From NCBI GenBank assembly GCA_002687025.1, contig NYZG01000434.1, positions 1 through 11,059 on the forward strand: a DNA stretch of 11,059 nucleotides, given 5' to 3'. The notes beneath the pieces were generated by a model that saw only the letters and a list, made by a program, of their open reading frames with translations, searched no databases and was not told the origin of the DNA. Of this stretch, positions 1 through 6,080 are shown piece after piece; position 1 is the stretch's first letter, and each line of letters opens with the position of its first letter. The DNA is from Candidatus Poribacteria bacterium (GTDB lineage: Bacteria > Poribacteria > WGA-4E > GCA-2687025). Both the position numbers and the translations under genes were made by a program.

Positions 1-808
1 CGTCGAGGTGGAAGCGGACACGTACAACCTCGACCCGAGCCGCATCGAAGACGCCATCACGGCGCGCACGCGGGCGATCATCCCGGTGCACCTGTACGGC
101 CAGCCCGCCGACATGGATCCAATCCTCGAGATCGCCCGGAAGCGTGGTCTGGTCGTCGTGGAGGATGCTTGCCAGGCGCACGGCGCGGAGTACAAAGGGC
201 GTCGCTGCGGCGGCATCGGGGACTTGGCGGCGTTCAGCTTCTATCCGGGGAAGAACCTCGGCGCGTTCGGCGAGGCAGGCGCGGTCACCACGAACAACGC
301 GGAATACGCCGACAGCATCCGCTCGATGCGCCACTGGGGACAGACCCGCCGCTACTACCACGACCTGCCCGGATACAACTACCGGATGGACGGCATGCAG
401 GGCGCGGTGCTGAGCGTGAAGCTGCGCCACATCGAAGCATGGACCGATCAGAGACGCGAACGCGCCGCGTGGTACGATGAACTGCTCGCGGACGGCCCGT
501 TCCGGCCTCCCGCCGTTCGGCCGGACGTCCGCCACGTGTACCACCGCTACGTCGTCGAGACGGACGAACGTGGGTCGCTCCAGGAGTGGCTGACGCGGCA
601 TGACATCGACTCGGGAATCCACTATCCCGTGCCTGTGCATCTTCAGCGCGTCCACGCGGACCTTGGCTACTCGGCCGGAGATTTCCCAGTCACGGAGCGG
701 GCGGCGTCACGTGTCTTCTCTCTGCCGTTGGCGCCGCAGCACACGCGTGAGGAGATCGAGACGGTGGCGTCGTGTTTGAGGGCGTTCGCGAGCAGAGGAG
801 ACGGCTGA
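1..808 (+). CDS. DegT/DnrJ/EryC1/StrS-family aminotransferase, 5' end missing
   Basis: PLP-dependent nucleotide-sugar aminotransferase (fold type I), which moves an amino group, usually from glutamate, onto a keto-sugar nucleotide in the cytoplasm. The reading frame is open from base 2 (V-E-V-E-A-D-T-Y-N-L-D-P), a stretch found mid-protein in this family. About the first 100 residues therefore lie upstream, and the GTG at 8 is an internal Val, not a start. Visible motifs: the PLP-pyridine Asp in VVVEDACQAHGA (about 152-187), the Schiff-base Lys in SFYPGKNLGAFGEAGAV (AAG at 251-253), and the GYNYRMDGMQGAVL segment (370-413). The NLGAFGEAGA context is common among 3-amino-sugar transaminases of the FdtB/QdtB/DesV type, but the regiochemistry is inference. 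It is first of a tight three-gene set: the next start is 3 bases past its stop, and that gene's Shine-Dalgarno lies inside this gene's end. The family call is firm, the substrate unknown. Confidence 0.93.
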   Translation, partial: VEVEADTYNLDPSRIEDAITARTRAIIPVHLYGQPADMDPILEIARKRGLVVVEDACQAHGAEYKGRRCGGIGDLAAFSFYPGKNLGAFGEAGAVTTNNAEYADSIRSMRHWGQTRRYYHDLPGYNYRMDGMQGAVLSVKLRHIEAWTDQRRERAAWYDELLADGPFRPPAVRPDVRHVYHRYVVETDERGSLQEWLTRHDIDSGIHYPVPVHLQRVHADLGYSAGDFPVTERAASRVFSLPLAPQHTREEIETVASCLRAFASRGDG

Positions 809-811
809 CGC

Positions 812-1765
812 ATGTTCGGACGGACGCTCATCACCGGTGGCGCCGGGCTCATCGGGTCGACGATCGCGGAGCGTCTCGCGGCGGCGGGTCACGCCGACAT
901 CGTCGTGCTCGACAACCTCGTCCGCGGACGGCGGGACAGCCTGGGAGACCTCGTTGAACGAGGCGTCGTCGAACTGGTGGAAGGCGACATCCGCGACCGC
1001 GAGACGTTGCGGGACGTCATGGCGGGGGTGGACGTGCTGTTCCATCAGGCGGCGATCCGCATCACGCAGTGCGCGCGGGAGCCGAGGCTCGCGCTGGAGG
1101 TGCTGGTCGACGGCACGTTCAACGTGGTGGAAGCCGCTGCGGACGCGGGCGTGCGGAGGGTCGTCGCAGCGTCCTCCGCGTCGGTGTACGGCATGGCGGA
1201 GGCGTTCCCGACGACGGAGCGACACCACGCGTACAACAACGACACGTTCTACGGCGCGGCAAAGGCGTTCAACGAGGGCATGCTGCGCAGCTTCAAGCAG
1301 ATGCGCGACCTCGACTACGTCGCGCTGCGTTATTTCAACGTGTACGGGCCGAAGATGGACGTGCACGGCATATACACCGAGGTCCTCGTGCGGTGGATGG
1401 AGCGCATCGAGGCGGGCGAGTCGCCGCTGATCTTCGGCGACGGGATGCAGACGATGGATTTCGTGTATTCCGATGACATCGCCCGAGCCAACATACTCGC
1501 CGCGCGCGCCGACGTTACCGACACCGTCTACAACATCGCGTCGGGCTCGGAAATCAGCCTGAACGGACTGGCGGCCGCGCTGCTGCGGGTCATGGGCTCG
1601 GAATTGGCGCCGGAGTACCGCGACGAACGCACGGTGAACAGCGTGCGACGTCGTCTGGCGGACACCTCGCGGGCAACCGAGGAGATCGGGTTCACCGCGC
1701 AGATCTCGATCGAGGAGGGATTGCGGCGATTGGTGGACTGGTGGCGGGAAGCCCGCCAAACGTGA
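812..1765 (+). CDS. NAD(P)-dependent nucleotide-sugar epimerase/dehydratase (extended SDR)
   Basis: A 317-residue extended short-chain dehydrogenase/reductase of the UDP-glucose 4-epimerase superfamily. It acts in the cytoplasm on an NDP-sugar by transient oxidation of a ring hydroxyl. Seen: the NAD-binding TGGAGLIG at residues 8-15, the acidic end of strand 2 (VVLDNL, D34), GDIRD at 58-62, ASSASVYG at 120-127 with the active-site Ser/Thr position, the catalytic pair Y147-x3-K151 (YGAAK), and RYFNVYGP at 173-180. Length is normal for the family. The ATG at 812 is preceded by GAGGAG (795-800). The FHQAAIRITQCAREP segment (77-91) recalls GalE-like enzymes in surface-sugar clusters, but 4-epimerase versus dehydratase or another epimerase cannot be decided here. 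Lying between two sugar aminotransferases, it probably shapes the sugar that one of them aminates. Its stop overlaps the next gene's GTG start. Confidence 0.93.
   Translation: MFGRTLITGGAGLIGSTIAERLAAAGHADIVVLDNLVRGRRDSLGDLVERGVVELVEGDIRDRETLRDVMAGVDVLFHQAAIRITQCAREPRLALEVLVDGTFNVVEAAADAGVRRVVAASSASVYGMAEAFPTTERHHAYNNDTFYGAAKAFNEGMLRSFKQMRDLDYVALRYFNVYGPKMDVHGIYTEVLVRWMERIEAGESPLIFGDGMQTMDFVYSDDIARANILAARADVTDTVYNIASGSEISLNGLAAALLRVMGSELAPEYRDERTVNSVRRRLADTSRATEEIGFTAQISIEEGLRRLVDWWREARQT
1742..1758 (+). promoter_or_regulatory. Hairpin at the coupled epimerase/aminotransferase junction
   Basis: TGGCGGG-AAG-CCCGCCA forms a perfect 7-bp GC-rich stem with a 3-base loop. It ends 3 bases before the GTG start at 1762 and lies inside the last codons of the epimerase. 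In mRNA it would bury the only purine-rich stretch available as a ribosome site for the aminotransferase. A ribosome finishing the epimerase (TGA at 1763-1765) would melt it, which fits translational coupling. There is no U-run, so it is not a normal intrinsic terminator. The function is inferred; the structure is read directly. Confidence 0.45.
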
Positions 1766-2913
1766 ATATCCCAATCACCAGGCCGTATCTCGACGAGCGG
1801 GAGCAGGAGCTAGTCGCCGAGGTCATCGCGTCGGGATGGGTGACGCAAGGGCCGCGTGTCGAGGAGTTCGAGCAGACCTTCGCCGCATATGTTGGGGCGG
1901 CGCACGCGGTGGCGGTCACGTCGTGCACGACGGCGCTGCATCTCGCGCTGCTCGCCCTCGGCATTGGATCCGGCGACGAGGTGATCGTCCCGTCGATGAC
2001 GTTCATCGCGACGGCGAACGCGATACTCCACGCGCGGGCGACGCCCGTCCTCGTTGAGGTCGATCCTCGGACGTACAACATCGACCCGCAGTCGGCGGAA
2101 GACGCCATCACGCCGAGGACAAAGGCGATCATGCCGGTGCATCAGATCGGCATGCCCGCTGACATGGCCGCGCTGCTTGACATCGGCGCGCGGCGCGGCT
2201 TGAAGGTTATCGAGGACGCCGCGTGCGCCGTCGGAAGCGAAATAGATCTGGGCGACGGGTGGGAGAGAGTCGGCAGGCCGCGTGGCGATCTGGCATGCTT
2301 CTCGTTTCATCCGCGCAAGCTGATTACGACCGGCGAAGGCGGCATGTTGACCTGCTCCGACGAGCGCACGGCGTCACGCCTGCGTCGTTTGCGTCATCAC
2401 GGCATGTCGGTAAGCGACCGCGCGCGGCACTCGTCGGACCGGGTCGTCGCGGAGGAGTATGTCGAGGTCGCCTTCAACTACCGCATGACGGGCATGCAGG
2501 CGGCGATGGGTCTCGGACAGATGGAGAAGCTGGCCGGCCTCGTCGAGGCGCGTCGCCGATTGGCCGCGCGCTACACGGAGCATCTCGCGGACATCGAGGC
2601 GCTCACGCTTCCGTTCAGGCCCCGGTACGCGAGGAGCAACTACCAGTCTTACTGCGTTCGGCTGGCCCCCGACGCGCCGTGTTCTCGCGACGAGTTGATG
2701 CAGAAGCTGCTGGATCGGGGCATCTCGACCCGGCGGGGCATCATGACCATCCACCGCGAGCCGGCCTACGCGGATATACGCCCCCGCCTCGAACTGCCCA
2801 TCAGTGAGCGCGCGAGCGACGAGACGCTGCTCATCCCGCTATACCCCCAGATGACGACATCCGAGCAGGATGCCGTGATCCGGGCTCTGACGGGGCGCCT
2901 ATCCGTCGTCTGA
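1762..2913 (+). CDS. DegT/DnrJ/EryC1/StrS-family aminotransferase (second copy)
   Basis: A full-length 383-residue PLP-dependent sugar aminotransferase. The GTG at 1762 is preferred because it overlaps the upstream stop (GTGA, 1762-1765) and gives MNIPITRPYLDE, the usual family N-terminus; an in-frame GTG at 1741 would add seven atypical residues. Seen: the SCTTALHLAL phosphate-binding region (54-63), GDEVIVPSMTFIATANA (71-87), the PLP Asp in VIEDAACAVG (D152), the Schiff-base Lys in SFHPRKLITTGEGGM (K186), and FNYRMTGMQAAMG. The HPRKLITTGEGG context resembles perosamine-synthase/PglE-like 4-aminotransferases, but that is only suggestive. PVHQIG replaces the more common PVHLYG. A short insert (about residues 160-175) sits between the Asp and Lys motifs. 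It is clearly paralogous to the aminotransferase at the window start yet differs at the active-site loops, so a different keto-sugar is likely. It is the last gene of the set. Confidence 0.94.
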   Translation: MNIPITRPYLDEREQELVAEVIASGWVTQGPRVEEFEQTFAAYVGAAHAVAVTSCTTALHLALLALGIGSGDEVIVPSMTFIATANAILHARATPVLVEVDPRTYNIDPQSAEDAITPRTKAIMPVHQIGMPADMAALLDIGARRGLKVIEDAACAVGSEIDLGDGWERVGRPRGDLACFSFHPRKLITTGEGGMLTCSDERTASRLRRLRHHGMSVSDRARHSSDRVVAEEYVEVAFNYRMTGMQAAMGLGQMEKLAGLVEARRRLAARYTEHLADIEALTLPFRPRYARSNYQSYCVRLAPDAPCSRDELMQKLLDRGISTRRGIMTIHREPAYADIRPRLELPISERASDETLLIPLYPQMTTSEQDAVIRALTGRLSVV

Positions 2914-2933
2914 CGCGGTCAGTGGCTGCTGGC

Positions 2934-2949
2934 GAACTCCGCGGAGTTC
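2934..2949. repeat. 16-base perfect palindrome after the sugar operon
   Basis: GAACTCCGCGGAGTTC is its own reverse complement. It begins 20 bases after the stop of the second aminotransferase, in the gap between convergent genes. As RNA it could fold as a 6-bp stem with a CGCG loop and act as a weak transcription end for the + operon, but no T-run follows. As DNA it could be a dimeric protein-binding site. Only the symmetry is certain. Confidence 0.4.
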
Positions 2950-3061
2950 AGCAGGCTCCAGTACGAACCCTCGAACGCCCTGTTCACTGGGCATACTCAT
3001 GGCCGGCGACCGTCGCATTCCATCGTATGCGTGCGAGTGAGACGGGGCCGACCAGCCGTGG

Positions 3062-3220
3062 CTACGGCGACCAGGCAGGAAGGCCGTCCCACGCGGTATG
3101 ATTGGTGATGTTCGTCTGGCGCCTGCCGTCGGCATCCATGACGAAAATGTCAGGATTGTCATTCCGGCGGGACCAGAACGCGATACGGCTCCCATCAGGC
3201 GACCAGGCGGGAAAATGGGG
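3062..3220 (-). pseudogene. Relic of a PD40 / TolB-like beta-propeller protein
   Basis: Read on the - strand from 3220 to the TAG at 3062-3064, this encodes 52 residues forming about one and a quarter PD40 (WD40-like, TolB-type) propeller blades. Key pieces are FPAWSPDGSRIAFWS, then NPDIFVMDADG, then ITNHTAWDGLPAWSP, which begins the next blade before the TAG. PD40 proteins normally carry several blades and usually an exported N-terminus, so this is a fragment of a larger gene. It has no start codon or ribosome site of its own. It sits directly after the helicase TAG and in the same frame, so it could only be made by readthrough. I infer a deletion that removed the rest of the propeller gene and brought its remnant against the helicase end. 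The motif match is strong, the history inferred. Confidence 0.75.
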
Positions 3221-5710
3221 CTAGGAGGCCGCGGCGTCCGTGGAAGGAAGGACCGTCGATGGTTCGGGAGCGTCTTCTTCGTCGCGCGGGCCGTCGGACT
3301 CTCCGGGCGAATCGTCGTGAGCGGAGGCATCGTCTGCCGTTGAGGCGACATCCCTCGGTTCGGCGCCGGGGAGGACCTTGCGCAGCTGCTGCTCGGCGTC
3401 GACGACATCGCGGTTCAGGAGCTTGATCGCGTCGAGGAGCAACTCAGGGAGCGTGGGATGGTCGCTCAGCGATCGGCGCATCTGCCGCAGCAGGTCGGCC
3501 GCGGCGCGGAATACACGGACGATGTCGCCCTCGGGCGTGCTCGTGTAATTCTGGAGCTCGTCGAACTCGCAGCCGCGTGACCATGCTAGGGTGGCCGCGG
3601 CCAGCTTGCCTTCGATCGGCTGGGACAGCGTGTCGACGCCGCATTCCAGTTCCAGGGCGCGGGCGCGCTCCACCTGCCCCTCGGCAGACTTCAGCATACG
3701 CGTGATGCGGGTATCGTCCACACGGGCGAACCACCCGTCGCGCTTTGCCTCGAAGACCATCGAGACGGCCAGGACGTTTATCGAGTCCGGGTCGAGCCTC
3801 TCGAAGTAGCCTGCCAGCATGAGTTCGGTGACGGCGAGTTCGTAACCGTATATCTGCTGAGCCACGCGGCCACGTGGCTGTACGCGAAGCCCCTCGATGT
3901 ATCCGAGTCGCTCCATGAGTGCCATTCGTGCCCTTATCTGGGCTTCGTGGTAGTGCTTTACGCGTTCGATCTCTTCGCCCAGCGTTGTGACGGACTTCGC
4001 TGCCTTGTTCAGGGCCGCGTAGCGCATCTGGCACTCGTTGAGGTTGCTGCACCCGTGGCAACGCGCCTCTCGGATCTGCGTCTTGATGTCGGCCTCTTGG
4101 CGGTCCAGCTGGGCCAGGCGGCGTATTCGGTCTCGCTTCTTTCTGCGCCCGCTGTACTTGCGTTTTACGCGGCTGCGCGCGGGTCGCAATTCGCCGATGC
4201 GCTCCTCGATCACGAGCGACATGTTCTGGTGCTGGGTCAACGCCTCCATGGCATCGTAGCCGTGGATGCACTTGGGGCTGGGCAGAGCCTCCCCGGCTTG
4301 CTCGGCCTCTTCGCGCTTGGTTTCTAGCTCGCGCACCCGGTAGGTGCTTTGGTGGTTGCTGAAGCTTTTGCGGCACACCTCGAACATCATCTCGCCGTAT
4401 TCGTCGAGGAGGTTCAGGATGCTGGAGTAGGAGAGGTTGAACTGGCTCTCGATGGCCTCCGGCTCGCCGGTGAGGACATGCCTTATCTCCGGCATGCGGG
4501 CGAATTCAGGGTCTACGGTGGCGTACACGTATCCCTGCTCGTCGATGCCTCGCCGTCCGGCGCGGCCGGACATCTGCTGGTATTCGCGCGCCTTGAGGTG
4601 GCGGACGGAGACGCCGTCGTATTTCTCCAGGCCCTCGAAGACGACCGTGCGGGCGGGCATGTTGATGCCCACGGCGAAGGTCTCGGTTGTCAGGAGGAGC
4701 TGTATCTTGCCCAGGGTGAACAGCCGCTCGACGACCTCCTTGAGCGTGGGCAGCATCCCCGCGTGGTGATAGGCGATTCCACCCTCGACGAGTTCGCGGA
4801 ACTCCATCGCGCGGGCGTCGTCGGTTATGTCGAACGTGCGGCACAGCTCGTCGTAGTCGTTTAGGATGTCGGCGGAGTTATTGGGCGATAGGAGTGAGCC
4901 GTAGTGGCGGAAGAGCCGCGCCCTCTCTTCGCACCCTCGCCTGCTGAAACAGAAGTACAGCGCCGGAAGCCGGTCCTCGTCGGCGAGGTGCTCGATGAGT
5001 TCGGTTGGGTCGTAGTTGTCTGGCCTGAACCTGCGCCTGCGGCGTCTGCCGCCTTCGTCCTCTATGTCCTTCAGGCGCTCCTGTAGGTTGTTGGCGGTGC
5101 GTTCCAGGTCGTCCACTGTCCCGATGTCACGGCCCGGCATGTAGACCATGCGTTCGAGGGGCACCGGTCGGTCGTGCTCCTCTATAACCTGGATGGGCAC
5201 TTCGCGGACGCTGGCGATCCAGTCACTGAACTGTCTCAGGTTGGGCATCGTGGCGCTCAGGCATATGAGCTTGATGTTCTGGGGAGCGAAGATGATGCTC
5301 TCTTCCCAGACGGTGCCACGCTCGATGTCGTTTATATAGTGGATCTCGTCGAAGACCACGTATTCGATGTCGTGGAGCTGGCTGATGTCCTCGAAGATCG
5401 TGTTCCGCAGGATCTCCGTGGTCATCACCACGATCGGGGCGGTCGAGTTGATGACGACATCGCCGGTGACGATGCCGACGTCCTCGCCGTAGAGGGCCCG
5501 GAAGTCGCGGTACTTCTGGTTGCTGAGCGCCTTGATGGGGGCGGTGTAGACGATACGCCGGTTGCGCTTGCGGCAGACTTCAGTGGCGTATTCCGCGATG
5601 ACCGTCTTACCCGCGCCTGTGGGGGCCGCGACGATCACGGAGTGTCCGTCGTCTATTGCCTTGCAGGCGTCCGCCTGGAATGGGTCGAGCTTATGTCCGC
5701 CGTAATGCAT
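3221..5710 (-). CDS. Ski2/Mtr4-like DEIH-box RNA helicase (HelY type)
   Basis: An 829-residue superfamily-2 helicase of the Ski2-like family, an ATP-driven RNA unwinding enzyme presumed to act in RNA processing or decay. Seen: LDPFQADA (8-15, Q-motif-like), Walker A APTGAGKT (29-36), TAPIKALSNQK (56-66, motif Ia), DEIH (121-124, motif II), SAT (152-154, motif III), TETFAVGINMPA (342-353, motif V) and QMSGRAGRRG (379-388, motif VI). An insert at about 211-235 contains six consecutive Arg. A charged segment (505-550) leads to C-x2-C-x5-C (C551, C554, C560), as in HelY-type proteins. The C-terminal third (about 600-780) fits the DSHCT domain, and an acidic Ser/Asp/Glu tail covers about 790-829. 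HelY proteins are somewhat longer (about 900). The ATG at 5710 gives the expected start; no strong Shine-Dalgarno is visible. It is a stand-alone gene. Confidence 0.93.
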   Translation of the reverse strand: MHYGGHKLDPFQADACKAIDDGHSVIVAAPTGAGKTVIAEYATEVCRKRNRRIVYTAPIKALSNQKYRDFRALYGEDVGIVTGDVVINSTAPIVVMTTEILRNTIFEDISQLHDIEYVVFDEIHYINDIERGTVWEESIIFAPQNIKLICLSATMPNLRQFSDWIASVREVPIQVIEEHDRPVPLERMVYMPGRDIGTVDDLERTANNLQERLKDIEDEGGRRRRRRFRPDNYDPTELIEHLADEDRLPALYFCFSRRGCEERARLFRHYGSLLSPNNSADILNDYDELCRTFDITDDARAMEFRELVEGGIAYHHAGMLPTLKEVVERLFTLGKIQLLLTTETFAVGINMPARTVVFEGLEKYDGVSVRHLKAREYQQMSGRAGRRGIDEQGYVYATVDPEFARMPEIRHVLTGEPEAIESQFNLSYSSILNLLDEYGEMMFEVCRKSFSNHQSTYRVRELETKREEAEQAGEALPSPKCIHGYDAMEALTQHQNMSLVIEERIGELRPARSRVKRKYSGRRKKRDRIRRLAQLDRQEADIKTQIREARCHGCSNLNECQMRYAALNKAAKSVTTLGEEIERVKHYHEAQIRARMALMERLGYIEGLRVQPRGRVAQQIYGYELAVTELMLAGYFERLDPDSINVLAVSMVFEAKRDGWFARVDDTRITRMLKSAEGQVERARALELECGVDTLSQPIEGKLAAATLAWSRGCEFDELQNYTSTPEGDIVRVFRAAADLLRQMRRSLSDHPTLPELLLDAIKLLNRDVVDAEQQLRKVLPGAEPRDVASTADDASAHDDSPGESDGPRDEEDAPEPSTVLPSTDAAAS

Positions 5711-5729
5711 TGAGGTTCCGTGCGCGGTT

Positions 5730-5747
5730 GGCGCGTCATGGCGCGCC
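5730..5747. repeat. Inverted repeat in the helicase leader
   Basis: GGCGCG-TCATGG-CGCGCC, with 6-bp perfect GC arms and a 6-base loop, lies 19 bases upstream of the helicase ATG on the - strand. If transcription starts near 5764, it would form a stable hairpin in the mRNA leader just before the ribosome site. It could equally be an operator. The symmetry is seen; the role is a guess. Confidence 0.35.
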
Positions 5748-5770
5748 TTGAGTGCGAGCCGTTGCCGGTA

Positions 5771-5793
5771 ATTCTACCCGAGAATGCCCTCGG
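5771..5793 (-). promoter_or_regulatory. Possible helicase promoter: -10 element with inverted repeat
   Basis: On the - strand TAGAAT (5776-5771) matches five of six bases of the sigma-70 -10 consensus and would give a leader of about 54 bases. No good -35 hexamer is found 16-18 bases upstream. Where the spacer should be lies an inverted repeat, CCGAG-N6-CTCGG (5778-5793), which could be an operator. In an unplaced phylum the sigma consensus may not apply, so this is weak. Confidence 0.2.
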
Positions 5794-6080
5794 ATGGACG
5801 AGATCGCCTGTAGCCGGTAGGTGGCAGGGGCTCACAGGCCGCCGGCGGGTGTGGGCCCGTGGGGCATGGCTGCCCGTTTGCCTCCTCGTTCGCTCTGGTG
5901 AGGAAGCCCGGCTGACGTCTGCCCGCGGGCCTGCCACGGCCTTCTGTAGAAAGACACTATCGATTGGTCCTGGCATGGGGCGGTGCAAGTCTGTCCATCT
6001 GTATCTGTCGTGTGGCCTGTGCATGACAGTGGGATACGTATCCACGGATGCGGTTCGGGCCGCCGGGTGAGGCATGGTCC

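Larger units (their letters stand above)
5711..6080. other. Non-coding leader between the helicase and the broken gene
   Basis: This 370-base gap separates two divergent genes, so it should hold both promoters. I see no convincing protein gene in any frame: the long open frames read as arginine/proline-rich GC-bias noise. It holds a GC-rich inverted repeat at 5730-5747, a candidate - strand promoter element at 5771-5776 with a second inverted repeat (5778-5793), and a loose inverted repeat GCCTGT...ACAGGC (5806-5811 with 5834-5839). A short open frame of 31 codons with three Cys (5975-6070) ends 10 bases before the next ATG; I do not call it a gene. Confidence 0.5.

Noticed and set aside
1741..1761. 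Upstream GTG start for the second aminotransferase
   Set aside because: It adds seven residues unlike family N-termini and lies within the hairpin. GTG 1762 gives the standard start and the stop overlap.
707..1774. 355-codon - strand open frame
   Set aside because: Antisense to the epimerase; Arg/His-rich shadow composition and no motifs.
2919..2996. - strand stretch reading NRAFEGSYWSLLNSAEFASSH before a stop
   Set aside because: It looks somewhat protein-like and could be the lost end of the PD40 gene, but it is in another frame, only about 25 codons long and matches no family I know. Part of it is the palindrome.
5966..5990. GGCGGTGCAAGTC, reminiscent of the GGTGCAAGTC stretch of cobalamin riboswitches
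   Set aside because: The partner parts (a CCCGC-ACTG box and the flanking helices) are not found in the following 80 bases, and the gene downstream is a broken RRE/glycosyltransferase, not a B12 gene.
5720..6070. 116-codon + strand open frame in the leader region
   Set aside because: Composition is GC-bias noise (Arg/Gly/Pro rich, no domain-like pattern) and it has no convincing ribosome site. Only its last 31 codons are noted, as speculation.
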